Assembly (NCBI GenBank): GCA_965153455.1
Contig: OZ234502.1
Span: 7,037,495-7,101,494 of the forward strand
Length of the DNA: 64,000 nucleotides
Direction: 5' to 3'
Source: Sphagnum compactum
Lineage: Eukaryota; Bryophyta; Sphagnopsida; Sphagnales
This document shows positions 34,136 to 47,639 of the stretch, in pieces. Positions within the stretch are counted from its first letter, which is position 1; each line of letters starts with the position of its first letter. A program made the translations under genes and the position numbers. The notes beneath the pieces are model-generated. The model was not told where the DNA came from and did no database searches. It worked only from the letters and a program-made list of their open reading frames with translations.

Positions 34136-37119
34136 AGTTGAGAATTTCATCTCAAAGCTAATCTCTTAAAATATGGTGCTTGTGCAAATGACAATGGCAT
34201 AGACTTTTTAAGAATCAACAACACTAAATGTTAATGCAACCTTGCAAAACTTTATTTATAAACACACCATAGATTTGGAAAATGTACAAAAGTCTAAGAA
34301 AAATGAAAAGGGAGAATTTATAGGACATCAAGTTAGTTCAAACTAGATGTCAAAATTTCTCCATGTCAAAAAACTGACCACTTGTAGATTGGCCATATTT
34401 TTCTAGATAAAAAAAAAATTGATTACATGCAATAGGTTAGACGTGGTGATGGGAGGTGCGTTTTGAAGGGGTGGAAGTCAGGAAATAGTTAGGCTTATGA
34501 TTATCACCCGACTTAAGATGGAAAATGCTTGCATCCTTTGCAATGTGAAGAAAAACTTTTGACGAAGAAAAGTAACTAAGACAAAAATATGAGGGCTTTC
34601 TAGCCCTTTCAGGCTTTAAATGGCATTAGCACAATTGTGTAAAAACACATTAATTTGTTTGTGTAGACATTTAAATATTTCAATTGTTAAAGGGAGGAAT
34701 TGATCAGTGGGGTGTTACTTGCGATAGTTCCTTTTTTTGGCTTGAACCACATCGAAGGTAGTAAATACTTGAATTGTGTAAGATTAGGGAAGTAAATCCA
34801 CTCACATTACGTCAACAATGACAACATCGGCTAAGGTGCGAATGCCATTTTTGGTGAACACAATGTTAATGCCATTCATCGACAAGAGGAATTGAATGTG
34901 GTTGAAAGAAGCGCATGTAGTTGTTTTTGTCCCATGTGGAAGTTAACATCTGGTGTAATGGCAACAAAGGTGTTGCAAATTACATCATGGGTTCTCGTGT
35001 GTTCGTTGCCATGGGCACAACGTAAGAAATGGATACCCATAGGGTTGATGGGATGATGGGATGTTGATCAACCATAAACATAACAGCTATGATTGCCCCA
35101 ATTCTTTAAATAGGTTGTTGGGACAATGGTGGTTATCAGTGTGTGCCCGATGTCATTAGGAGGGGTGAAAACATGAATAGGTGGACAGTTTGGATTATCA
35201 CACTTGTAATGTTTTTGGATTATATATAAACATAAAATTTAAAACCATATTCAAAATTAACATTGTCTATTTTTTAATTATTCTTGTTGTCATAAACATT
35301 AACGGGAATCATCATAAAATTTTGGGATGAATTCTAAGAAGATTATGGACTAGTAATGAATTTTTGAAATGATAATATTACGTTTGTCACATAGAAAAAT
35401 GAAAAATGTGGACTCAAAAAATATGTCAAAGTAATGTCAAAATAATAATAATAATAAAAACATCATTAAATGAAAAATTTATTAGTGAAATGCATTGAAA
35501 ATTTCTTTATATATATATATTTTTTTTAAATTTTAAATTTTTAAAAATGATGTGATTATTGTAAATTTTTATCCTTGAAAATCCATTTCACATTAAAATT
35601 TTAAATCTTTTGCATGGATTTTTTAATCAATCACATGTTTAGAGATATTAATAAGTTAGTTTATTAATATTTATGTTTAAAACCATAGGGGATAATTATA
35701 GGATTTATGGTTTGATAATTGTTAAAACTATAAAAAAAATCAATAATGCTAGATTATGGACTCTCAAACACCACTTTTGAACCATTTAACCTTGCTTTCT
35801 CTTTAAGAAAAACTTGTTAATGGGCTAGAAGTCCTTTTGGGCTATCAAAGGATCTTGGACCCAAGAGGCATCTAAACATTTGAAGGAAGGATGAGTCAAA
35901 AGAAATAAGGGCCTTTATGAAAATGAAGGAAAGAAGTGTGCATCATAAGAAATACGATGACCATTGCATGAAGCAATGAGTTAGAATTCCAAAGGCTATC
36001 TAAACAACACTCATTATAAGGAGAAGGTCCACATGTTGAATATTCTCTAACAATGCATCTTTGATGAAGAATGATGTGAATAATGAGGTGCCCAATTGAA
36101 ACCCCCAAGATTCTAATTCCTTTTGATCATAGGGTGGTAAACTAGCATGGGGTGTTGAAGTTAAGAGGCAAATTAGAGGGTGACCATTCTACACATTTTT
36201 GAGGTTGGATATAAATACTTATCACATAAAGTTTGATCTAAAAATGTTCATATGCATATGATATAATTGAAGGGGGACCTATGATGTGAGTGTCATTTGT
36301 AATGGATGGAAATAAACAAGAAAGAAATGATTAATTTTAAAACATAAATATTTAATGTGGGTTAAAATGAATAATCCCCCCCCCCCCCGCCCCCCCCCAA
36401 GGTATCACCTTGACGAGTTCCCATGGTAGATGTGATGACTATGACATTGCCTTTAAGATTATGGTGACTATAAAACAAAGGAAATTCAAATGCATAAAAT
36501 GCATGAACAAAGGGAATGAATTGTATGATATTTCCACTTGTTGCACAATTTTTTTGAAATATGACCCCTTTTAACATTAAATTGAAAGCATTTGCCACAT
36601 CTAGCTAAAGAATAACCCAGTTGGGGGTGAAGGTCCAAAGTGTACCTAATGCTATGGATTATTGTTTCATAACCACCCATAGTTATAACTTTGAATTGAT
36701 GCGAGGAGAAATGTGTCAAACAAAAGAAACATAAAATTGAAAGCATAAAACATGGCTCGTGAGTCGACACAATGTTTTTTCCACTGCAATCGGCCGAATT
36801 CCATTTGAAGATTTGGTCAAGCCTAAAAGGTGGGCCACTTCAAAAACATGTGCAATTCAAGGTGAAATGGGACCCTGTGCGATATGATAACAAAATTGAA
36901 ATAACTGAGGGAATTCACTCATTGAATTTTTTGGGTGAAAACAATTTTGAAGCTGTTGAAAAACCATCCAAGAAGGACCACTTATCAATAGATGTGGCGT
37001 GCATTAAAATGCAAGTTTAAAAGAATCAAAAGAGAGCTCAAAAGCCTAGTTTGGTTCATAGTTTTTAAGGAAAAACGAGAAATAGCCATCGTATTTAGGG
37101 TGTAATGCAATGAGAGTTA
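34136..37119. other. Intergenic DNA, no gene recognised
   Basis: Frames at 35896-36108 and 36486-36770 (minus) and 36772-37020 (plus) show no domain. A broken poly(C) run (C13, G, C9) lies at 36376-36398. Confidence 0.45.
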
Positions 37120-39552
37120 ACATTAGAAGAAATGTTGTCCATTCTGACCATATTTTTGTGACTATTATGCGACTAATGTCCAGACCAACTAATTTTACAA
37201 TTAGAAATGTGTTAGTGTTATGTGTCCATGTAGTTGCAACTTGTTGTAGTTGCAAATGAAACTACAGAAAAGGTTGAACCAAATTTTTGTTGTAGATGTG
37301 ACTACAACTTACAATTAATATGATTTTCATTGAAAATGTAGATGAAAAGTGAACAATGTCATCCAATTTTGATTGCATTTATCAATGGATGATAATGTAA
37401 TTGTTTTTGCAACTACAAATGAAAGGTTTTTCAACTATAATAATATATTCTACCATATGAACAAAGAAACATAGACCACATATGACAAACTTTACTATTT
37501 CAATTGGATTATTATCCTTTCAATGTACCCATCCATGGATTTTCTTGCAATTATCAATGGGTCTTCCGTGATATGATATCTAATAGCTAATAGTTTGCTT
37601 GAAAAGGCTATTATAACCTAGTTGGTAAACTAAGCTAACTAAGTTTAATAAGTTACATTAAACTAAGTAGGCCTATGTACATTAATAGTTTAACCTAACT
37701 TGCATACTTGTTTAATTGGCCTAAGTTATTTATAGGTAATAGTAGGTTAGTTTATTAAGTGTAGCTAATAGGCTAGGCTATGAAGGTTAGACCTAGTTAA
37801 GCTAGGTAAACTAGGTAGGTAGTTGGTAGGCTAGGTCATTAATTAATTAATAAACTAAGTAGTAAGTAATAAGCAAGAATATAGGTAGTAGGTAGGTTTA
37901 TTAATTTACTGTGTGAATATGTGATCATGTTTTCATATTAATTAATTAATTAATTAGGCTAGGTAGTATGTAATAAATAGGATAGGTACTAGTATGTAAT
38001 AGGTAGGTAGGTAAGCTAAGCAAGACATATTTTATTTTGTGGATATGTCATAATGTTTTTGTATTAATTGATAAAATAATTAGTTATGTTAAAAAATTGA
38101 TTTATTAAATGTAGGGTAGGTAATTAACTTATTAGGTAGGCTAGGTAGTAGATAATAGGTATGTAAACTAGGTAATATGTAATAAATAGGATAGGTACTA
38201 GTAAATAGTGGGTAGGTAAGTAAGCTAATTTTGTGGATATGACATAATGTTTTTGTATTAGTTGATTAATTAATTAGCTATGTTAAACAATTTATTTATT
38301 AAATATGTGCTAGGTAATTAATTTATTAAGTAGGTTAGGTAGTAGATAGTGGGTATGTAACCTAGGTAATATGTAATAAGTAGGATAATTAGTAGTAGGT
38401 AGTAGGTAGGTAAATTATATGTTAAACAAGAGGTATTTTATTTTGTGGATATGTCATAGTGTTTTTGTATTAATTGATTAATTAATTAACTATGTTAAAA
38501 AATTAATTTATTATATGTAGGTTAGGATATTAATTTATTAAGTAGGCAAGTTAGTAGATAATAAATGTGTAGCCTAATTAATATGTGATAAGTAAGATAG
38601 GTAGTAGTAAGTAGTAGGTAAGTTAAAATTGTAAATATTTTATTATGTGGATATGTGATTTTATATAATAATAATAATAATAATAAAATTAGGTAGGTTA
38701 AATAATTAATTTATTAAATATAGGTTAGGTAATAGATAGTAGGTATGTAGCCAAAATAATATGTTGTAAGTAGGATAGGTAGTAAATAGTTAATGAAAAC
38801 AATAAATATTTTATTGTGTTGATATATGATAATGTTTTTGTATGAGTGTTGTAGTGTTTCCTTTTCATTAGAATTGTCCCATATCTTTTGTCTACCACTT
38901 CAAACTTGTAAAGTATATAAATAGGTGAAGGAGTGGACTACATTCATGGTATGCACTATAAATATAGTGCATGTGCCAATTGGGATGAACCAATCAAAAT
39001 GCTTGTCCCCAACAAAATAAATAGAATCCAACCTACTTATTTAGCCTATGGTAGCTAGTTTATTTTACCCTAGCTTAGCCTAGAATAGGTTGCCTATTAT
39101 AGTTTAGCCTAGGATAGATTATAAATAAATAATTAAAATATTTAATTTGCTATAATTATAATATTTAATTAATGTAAGTATAATCTATATTTTTTGAACA
39201 AATGGAAAATTGCCACGTGTTTTATGGTCATTGGCTTTTTAAAATTATCACGTGGTTAAATCCTAACCACCCGTCAATGGCATATTTGGTAGCATGCGAC
39301 TACCCCAAATGTAGTCACAAATTGGGGTTCCATGTCATACTAAGGATTATCCATGGTAATGGATGAAAATTTTTGGCTTAGTTGTAAGGTTTGCAACTAC
39401 ACTTTCAACTTCATGGCCGTGTTATGTCTTTTGTGATTGACTCTCTTATGGCACTTGTCCAAGGCAACTAAGCTATTTTTAGTCGCATGTGTCCATTGCA
39501 ACTGTAAATGAATCGTAAATTTAGTCATTGATTTTCAAATTTCTTCTAATGT
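37120..39552. mobile_element. 2.4-kb element with terminal inverted repeats, no transposase
   Basis: ACATTAGAAGAAAT at 37120-37133 is matched by its exact reverse complement at 39539-39552. A second inverted motif, GCGACTAA near 37169 and TTAGTCGC near 39479, sits inside the ends. TTGCAACT/AGTTGCAA words fill both subterminal parts. The core holds a GGTAGG-rich tandem array and AT-rich DNA without any long frame. I did not find a clear target-site duplication. This looks like a non-autonomous DNA transposon, superfamily unassigned. Confidence 0.65.
37850..38870. repeat. ~170-213-bp tandem array, five to six units
   Basis: Each unit contains GGATATGTCATAATGTTTTT, a TTAATTGATTAATTAATTA stretch and GTAGG/TAGGTA words. 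The GGATAT mark falls near 38041, 38234, 38447, 38649 and (changed) 38820, with a shorter unit near 37917. Unit length drifts from 124 to 213 bp, so the array is old. Confidence 0.8.
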
Positions 39553-42500
39553 GAGGTGGTGTTGGAGGATGTGGGTGTTGGGGAAAATGGTGCCAAAACA
39601 CGAGTTGTTCAAAAATATTCCTTTGCACGTCCAAGAACTAAATTGCGAAAAAAAAACATTTATGAATTAGAAAACCATGCTAGGGAAAAAACACTAAGCT
39701 CATACTTGCCACCAAAGCTTGGGCATGTAAAAAAAACTCCTTTTACAAGTTTCCTAAGTCACCTGCTAGAAAGCATTTGAGTTAAACTTATGTTTCCTTA
39801 TGCCCTGTTGCTTTTTTATGAAGGGTTAAAATGAAACACCATTGGGGGTAATAAGAGGAACAAATGCCAAGTTACCACATCATAAGGGTCTTGCGTTAAC
39901 TTATATAATGGAAAACAAAATGTCATTTGTACATCACCCTGTAGAGCGATAAGGATGCGGTTGTATAATTGACGATCATGACAACCTAAATGAAAGGAAT
40001 TGAGGACATCCAATGACAAAACCCAAATCCAAGTTGACATAAGAAGGGTGGGAGCAAGGGAGGGTATTGAGTTGGATAGATGTAAGTTATGGTGGTTCAC
40101 TTTTTGCATCCTTATGGACTTTCTGTAGAGTATTATATTCAAATGCTACAAACGCATTGTAAAATCATCAATTTTACAAAAATATTTATCGATTAAGATT
40201 GTCAACTTGAATAAAAATATATTTATTAAGAGGTGAAATTCAATAAAAAGACACCAATCATCTAGTAATGAACTTTTAAAATGGACATATGGATTACAAT
40301 CTGGGTTCTGCATTAGCATTCAAATGCATTTTTTTTAATGATTTCATCTCAATATTTTTTTATAGGGTCTCAATATATGATACATATGATGGAAAAAAAA
40401 TATGGATTGAAAAAAATTACAACAAAAACTTTGACCAACAGATAATTATGGACTTTTGAATGACCAAATTTAAGCCTTATTTTCAAAAGTCCCAATCTTG
40501 GTCATTTTTTGTTCCAGATTGATAATTTTTTTCCTTTAACATGTATAATAAAAAAAATTCGAGATGGCAAACCTTTCATATGGACTTTATTAATTGATTA
40601 ATCACCAAATAAGGCCCATTCAACATTGATTTTTAATGTTTTTTTTCCATTTTAATGATATTTTTTTCATTTCTATGGACTTTTGAGATTAGGATTCTTG
40701 TCGCTTTTGAGCCACCGTAATTTGCATCTACCTAGTTGGGATGGTCATAAAGGCTTCGATTAATTGAATTGGATGCTTAACATGAATGCTAATGATGAGC
40801 TAACCCTTGATTGGTAAATTGGCACCCATAGGTGGGGTAAAAGTCAACTTTAGGTGGAGGTTGCAAATGTGTTGAGGAGATGAACGTAGGTTGGGGGGTT
40901 TGATCATGGGCAATTGTAGGGGTTGATAGAGTGGAAGGGGGAAATGTCCTACCTGTGCATGATTAAGGGGGTTTGGGAAAGTGTGAGGTTGGGGCTTCAC
41001 ATTCACACAAAGGGTTTGGGGCTGGTAAAAGGAATTAATAAGTTGTGTGTGGTTTGTTATAAGGGGAGGGGGAATAAGTGAGTGGTTCATGGTTTGCATG
41101 GGAGATGGGGTGAAGAATAGGTCTATGTCACGATACATGATAAAGCAAATGGGTGATGGGAACTATAAGGTTCGATGAAAGATGATGAATTAGGGGACAT
41201 GGGACGTTTGGTGCCCATGAAGAAAGAAGCATACTAAAAGCACATGACCCATTTTTTAAAGACTGCCTATTATTACAGGGTAATCCTAAATTTATAAAGC
41301 CAACCACATAAGATTAAACAAAACAAAAGAAAAAAGATAAGAAATTTCCTAGGGGTCCTTGGTTAAGGTAGTATGCCAAAGCCAAACCCCAACTTTGTTA
41401 TAAACTTGGGTGTTATGATCACTACTATACTGGGTTCAACACGACCAAGACACCTTAGTACCAAAATATTATAGGTTTCACTCTTTGCTCCTAGTTCTAT
41501 AAAATTTGAGACAAGTAACACCACACAAAAGTTTCCTAAAAAAAACCATAGTGGATTAGTTACCTTCTTCATAAGGATCCTAATCCACTTCAAAAATTAT
41601 GTACAACAAACTATGTACAACAAAGATTCAAATGATACCTAACATTGTGGTGGAAAGCTTGTTGTGTCTTCACATGCTTGTAGGATGCACCATGACATTC
41701 ATGGCTAGTTGGTTGGCTAGGTGGCTTGATGATGTATGTATTTTATGTTGTATTAACTTTTATTTGCTTTGTAAGGACATTTTAATACAAGTGGTATTAC
41801 TTTCAATTACTTTGCCTTGTTGCTTGGGTCCCACAATCCGCTTATGTCACAGATCGGATGCAAAAGGGAAAAAACGCTTTTAAAAAAGCCCCCTTAATTC
41901 AGCCCTTTAATGGATTGGTTACTTCAAACAAAGTGGCCTTTAAAGGAAAACATAATCCATTTTTGTGGTTCTTTATAGTGGGTTGGATGGCTGTTTCTGA
42001 CCCTCTCTAAACCCTAAAATGCTCTACACCTTTTCTTCAAACCCAGATATGTTTACTATGGTGTGGTGTTTTGCATTGCATTCCTATTGTTATTTTATTC
42101 AATTTTGGGCATTTTTTTCTATCCCATTGCAATAAAAAAGTCAAATAGATAAACATGTTGCTTCTTATTCTTTGCATTACGTGCTTGCAAAGTTTTGTCA
42201 CAAAGTTTGTTTAATAATCTCTCCCATTAATAACTATTGTTTGATTATCTTGAGAAGAGCCAAAGCTCTAATATTATGTGTCGCATACATATCATTTTAA
42301 TCTCAAGAACCAATTCAAACCCTAGATTTTCAATCTAAACTCTAAGTGATCACACAAGATAAGAGTGTCAAAAATCTTGGATGGAAAAAAAACCTATAAG
42401 CATGCTGCCATAGTAGCACTTACATGTCCATGAAAATCCATGCTTCTTTGGTGCTTCTTTGGTCCAAATTGGTTCCTACAAGTTCGAACCTTGGACCCCA

Positions 42501-43545
42501 TTCCATTGAGTCGTCACCCCTTGGGAAAAGTAGTCGCAGCAATTCCGTTGATGCTATTGCGACATGATCTTTCTTTCACACATAATCAAAAGCAAAACTT
42601 CTCAATCATGAAAAGCATATCAAATCAGTAGATCTTCCTCAAACTATATTTGATGAGGATCATTTTTGTTGTAAAGAACCCATTGCACAATTTAAACCAA
42701 AGAACGCATAAATAGTTGTTGGCATGGGTCTAAACATTTGTTTTGTGGCTCACCTTTCTACTTTAGGCCCATTCTTTTCTCGCTCATTGCACTCATTCCA
42801 AAGTTGCTTATGACTGCTTTCCAAGTGTTTTCAAAGTGCATAAATCCCATTTGTAGATCTATAACATATCATGCCCCTTTTTTGTCCTACAATTGGAAAA
42901 GGAGGTAACAAATGACACATGTTAGTTTTTCTAGTGGGGTTGAATTTGACCTTGAACTTACTTTTGATGAAGAGAAGCTAATAGGTCCATAAAATGCCCA
43001 AGTAATCATAGTGCAACTTTTGAGTTTTCTAGAATTCTCCATTCTTTGCCAACAAAACTCATATTTCTACAAGATTTGTGTTTGCAAATTTTTTTGTTAG
43101 TCTTGTTGTATGTTGTATGAACTTTAGAAATAGAAGTAGAACCTATACACTCCATTTCTCCATTTCCAGTAGAGCCTATGTTGGGAATGTAGGACATAAA
43201 CGGGTTTAGGACCGAAACTATGTATGTTTATTACATAGCTATGGAAATCTATGTTCTTGGTTGTACAACTATTTTCTCACCCTTCTATTGTCTATGCATA
43301 ACTAGTATGCCACACCATTCTCCTACCATGAACAAAACATCAAAACCATTCAAAATCAAAAGCTCGAATCCCTTCACAATTCTTATTCCAACAAATTTTG
43401 CATTCATCCCACAAAAGTCTTTCTATCAAGTGAAGGCCCCTTTCAAGGTCACAAACACCCTCTTATATATTATCCAAAAGGAAATTAATTAAGAAATTTT
43501 CTAAAGTTAATATACCACATGGTTCCCCATGTGATTTCACATGAA
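39553..43545. other. Intergenic DNA, no gene recognised
   Basis: Frames at 39816-40142 and 41363-41593 (minus), 39556-39780 and 41599-41883 (plus) show no family features. A Pro-rich frame at 40800-41138 (minus, 112 codons) has no recognisable domain either. Confidence 0.45.
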
Positions 43546-43547
43546 AT

Positions 43548-43665
43548 AATCAAAAGAAAGACTAAACACATGGTGTGTGTGTGACTTTCACATAAACTAA
43601 TCAAAAGAAAGACTAAACACATGATGTGTGTGACTTTCACATAAACTAATCAAAAGAAAGTCAAT
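43548..43665. repeat. ~50-bp tandem repeat, about three copies
   Basis: AATCAAAAGAAAGACTAAAC begins at 43548 and 43599, and a variant begins at 43648. Each is separated by GTGTGTGACTTTCACAT-type sequence. Confidence 0.85.
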
Positions 43666-44089
43666 GGTGCATATGACCAAACTAAATTATTAAATCTTAT
43701 AAGTAAATCCTTAAATAACTCCGTAGGTAACTCCATCAAGTTACAGGAACATTGCTTCCATTAGAGAATCCACTAAACCTTAAAAATGAAAGAATAGTGC
43801 AACAAAGGAGTAGCAGATAGTAAACAAAGAAAACTAGTAAACAAAGGCAAACCAAGGTCATGAAAAGGACTAGCACACAACCAAAGTACATTGAGCTAAG
43901 TGAACAACTTACCTTGAGGTTGAGCTTTAGAGATTGAGCTTTGGGAGCAAATAAAATACAAAAACCAAAAACCGTGAAGATGAAGCATGAAAACTTTGAA
44001 GCTGGAGCATTGAGTGGGACGACAACACAAAGCAAATAAGAAACACAAAGAAGACCATTGAGTTCCCTAGCCCTAAATCCTTGTACCCT

Positions 44090-44600
44090 GGAATTGTAAC
44101 CAGAACCAGATTTTCTTAAAAAATTCAGTCTGGTTCCAGATTTCATATTGCTTTGGAATTGGACCTCGAATCTGGTTCCGATTACATTGGATGTGAAAAC
44201 CAGGGGGTCGGTTCCCACCTGGTTCTTGAACCAGTCAACTTGGGTCTGGTTGCATCCGGTTTGAGAACCGGGACCCAGTTCCAGTTAGGTTCTTGAGAAG
44301 TGGAATCAGAATCCTCGGTTCTTACCCGGTGATCTGGGTACCTGCCCAACACTGATACAAACCATCAAAGAAGAAATTACATCGAGAGTCATAGGAACCA
44401 AAAAGGACATCAGATGGCCAATTGAACCAACAAAACCAACACATTAAGCTACCGTGAAAATTTAGCTACAATTAGGCACATGCAGAGTCATTAGAGGAAC
44501 CAAACCGGAGAGCAAATTAATCAGAGACTTCATAGGAAACAAAAAAGCGCATCAGATCTCAGTGAAAGCTTCAAGAGCTGCTGCTGCTGCCACTCACTGA
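44090..44600. repeat. Dispersed GGTTCC repeat, copy 2
   Basis: GGTTCC/GAACC words run from 44098 to 44345 and end at CCCAACACTGATAC. CGAGAGTCATAGGAACCAAA then AGGACATCAGA and related units follow to about 44560. It corresponds to 29600-30150 and lies just downstream of HMA gene B. A minus-strand frame (43736-44218, 160 codons) overlaps the repeat and is not taken as a gene. Confidence 0.65.
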
Positions 44601-44704
44601 ACCAAAAAAGACATCAGATCAACAGGTGCTGTTTTAACTGCCAGGCTAAACTCATCAAAGCTCCAGCTTCCTGCAACTGTACAAAACCTGGAAATCCTGG
44701 AAAT

Positions 44705-46971
44705 CTAGTAGTATCTTCTGGCATGTAATTGCATGTCATTTGGGTTTGTGATCCTGCAGGCGGTGTGATCATAACAGTCTGAGCAGGAAGAATCCGTCTC
44801 GTAACGAGATGGGTAGCTCTGGCCTGGCCTGTATGTGCTGCTCTGGTACTCACTCATGGATCCTCGCCCACCGCGTGTAGTGGATGCATAAGTACTCGGC
44901 TGATAATAGTCGTGCGGGGACCATGGCAAACCGTGTGAGTAATTGTCTATGGAGCTGGAGCTTCCGTGGTAGTTGTGATCACTACTAGTACGTGATCTCT
45001 CGTGTCTGTAAGGCGTGCTGTTATATCCTGCATGATGATCATGTCCGTAGTATTGATCGGAGCATGAAGCTGCAGTGGTAAAAGATTGCAGCAGCTGTGC
45101 TCTTCTGTGAACTTTCTTTGCCTTCCTCACTACTTCAGTTGAGTCTGCATAGCCGTAGACGACCACACTTGACCTCGTCTGATCCGTGAAGACGTGTTGC
45201 ACCCCTAGTGAAATTTATCATGCACAACCAAGAAAAAAAGAGGATTGAAAAACAAAAAGAGTTGGAGGACTACTAGATCATGATCTGCTTGATACTGCAT
45301 GAAGTCTACCTGCACTTGGGAAAAATGATAAATAGAGATTTGTCTCATCTTTCACATCCTCTACTGTACACCTTCCTTATGTCGTTCTAAGTACTGAATC
45401 CCAAATTTATTTGCAGATTTGATAACATGGGTTTCTTGAGCAGGCAGTTAGCTTACCATCCAGTTCTTGGATTTCTTCCTTCACTTTTTCTTCACATTTG
45501 TCACAGCACATGATGACCTTTAAGTCCATCCGCTGCAAAAACATCCCAATGTGGCACAAATTGTGAAAACTTGGTGAGACAGTCCATTCATCGCCAACAG
45601 AACCAACTCATTGCGAATTCTCCTGCACCATATGGACATCCTAGAAAGTTTCAACTCTCAGAAATTATGCAAGGTTTCTGTCACCTAAGTGGTAAGTGTC
45701 ATAGATGATCCTCCTGTACATTGAAGCCTGATGAGGCTGTAAGACCAGTTTTCCTCTTTAAGAATTCTAGAAATTGTTGAATCTTGCTAAAGGTCATTAA
45801 TGAAAACCGGTGTCATCAAGAAAAAAAATTACTCCACCATACACACTTTGTTGAAGATACCCATTGTGTCAATTGCAGCAAAGCCAAACCAAACATGACA
45901 ACAATGAGCACAAAAACTCCACTATCACACTTTGTTGAAGGTATCCATAGTGTCAGTTGCAGCAAAACCAAACCAAACATGACAAGGATCAATGAGCACA
46001 ATGATTTAACCTTGTGTTCAATGTCATGCACAAAGTGTCATCAGACCATCACCTTCAGAGTCCAGACCATCCCCTTCATCATGAAATCATGGCAGTTACA
46101 GCTGCTATAATTACTCACCACGAACTTCATCATCAGCTGTCCATTGTGGGTATATAAGATCAGTATATAATGATCTATTCCAAATTCCAGGCAAACAACT
46201 ATACAAAAATCTGCATCATGATCCTGAGCTTTTGTTCCGAATTTCAGGCAAACAATTAAGCTACACAAAAATCTGCATACAATATGTTGAATTTATTTTT
46301 CATTTCCAGAAGCAACAGGAAGACAGAGGAAGACTCAGTAGTGATGTCAGCTAACCCTAAAGGAAGCTGATAAAAAAAATTGTCAATCAAGCTGCAACAA
46401 ACTTGTCAGGAAAGTAGTCTTCCTGTCATTTCTGCTTGGGATCTGTACCAGCTGCAAGCATTTAAGCCTAAGGCAAAGAGAGGCAAGACATGGAGGGCAG
46501 TGTTGAGGGCCACTTGCAGCCTGAACATATCCTTCATAGAATCCACTTAACAACACATACTCAAGCTTTTCTTTGGGACTCTTCTTCAGTTAACTCCCAA
46601 AGAAAAGGACTGAAGAACAGAAGAAGAAGAAAACCACAGTCTAAGAGAAGAACCAGAAGAACAATATATAGTTCAGTATGAATAGCTGCAGTGACAGGTC
46701 TGTGACAGAACTCTGTGAAGAGAATTAGAGCTGGTGGACTGTAAGTTCTTCCTGCTGCACAAGAATTCAGCTCTGCTTTCAGCAACACTAGCAACTGTAG
46801 CATGTTCAACAGAAATATCCTCCCTCGATTAAATTGTTGCAAAGAAAATAAAATTGTGAAGTTGGGGAGTGGATAAATTTTGTTTACCGGCACACTGGCC
46901 TGGCTATAGCCATATGCAGGTAGATGGTTGTAAACATTTTGCATCATCCGGCTCCTGTTAGTCTGACTCAT
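44705..46971 (-). CDS. HMA-domain metal-associated protein (HPP class), gene B
   Basis: Paralogue of the gene at 26676-27812. Minus-strand exons: 46971-46888, 45532-45457, 45204-44705, with GT-AG borders and compatible phases, giving 219 residues. Residues 1-28 are a leader (MSQTNRSRMM...). The HMA domain is about 29-85: RMDLKVIMCC starts it, MCCDKC (36-41) is the metal-binding MxCxxC motif, and VQHVFTDQ and SSVVVYGYAD follow. KKVHRRAQ closes the domain. The tail is rich in Ser, Tyr and His and ends RRYY with no CaaX box. The HMA exon is 76 nt in both genes, and its phases are the same. Intron 1 is about 1.36 kb and contains small duplications. The first exon is joined on phase and leader composition only, so an extra exon or another start is possible. 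Metal and role are unknown. Confidence 0.82.
45832..46270. repeat. Small duplications in intron 1 of HMA gene B
   Basis: CACACTTTGTTGAAG, CATTGTGTCAATTGCAGCAA and CCAAACATGACAA recur with an 84-bp offset (45842 and 45926). TTCCAGGCAAACAA and ACAAAAATCTGCAT also occur twice (near 46185 and 46245). Confidence 0.75.
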
Positions 46972-47639
46972 CTTTCTAGAGTCGAAAATACAGCACAATT
47001 TCTGCAAGCAACCAGGCTGCTCAGTATGTCAATGGTCTAAGCGAATGGAGGAGTAGTACTAGTGTAGAAACTAGTGGACAAGTTACTGCTACAAGTCTGC
47101 CACTTGATGCCTCACAAGTTTGCTCTCAGGAAAACAATTGAGCTGCATATTTATGATTGAGCAGCTGCATATAGATCTCTCTCTCTCTCACAATCGACTC
47201 AATGGAGTCTAGAAATTTTAATAGAAGCTCTCAAGAGCCTTGAACATTCATGAGTCAAATTGAAGGTGGGTGAAATTGAACAAAGTAGCCTGAAAGAAAT
47301 CAATGATGCCCAGACTAGAACTAGTGTAATTGAATTCTACACCAAAGCTTGACCCAGCTTGTGATCAAGCTTGGTTTATTGGACTCTTCAAACAAAAAAA
47401 TTCTAGCTGAAAAATCTCACAACTTCCACAAGTCTTCCCGGGCTACAAGAAGAGAAACATACACATGAGTGCATGATAAGGTGAGGATTCACTAATTGCA
47501 ATACAATGACTCAAATCATCGATGGGAGAAACTGCAACTGAATTTATCAATTCCTGAGCTTCTCAATTCTCAAACTCCTTACTTACTCCACAGTAAAATT
47601 CCTTACAAACTTGTGAAAACATAATTAATAGAAATGTAA
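46972..47639. promoter_or_regulatory. Upstream region of HMA gene B
   Basis: This is the 5' flank and possible leader of the minus-strand gene. It holds a CT repeat (GATCTCTCTCTCTCTC, about 47174-47190), a common feature of plant promoters and leaders. No TATA box could be chosen with confidence. Confidence 0.3.

Noticed and set aside
40800-41138. A 112-codon Pro-rich minus-strand protein
   Set aside because: Pro and Leu richness follows from GGG/GTG-rich plus-strand sequence; no domain or splice partner.
43736-44218. A 160-codon minus-strand protein with hydrophobic segments
   Set aside because: It overlaps the dispersed GGTTCC repeat and has no domain, splice context or homologous paralogue in the window.
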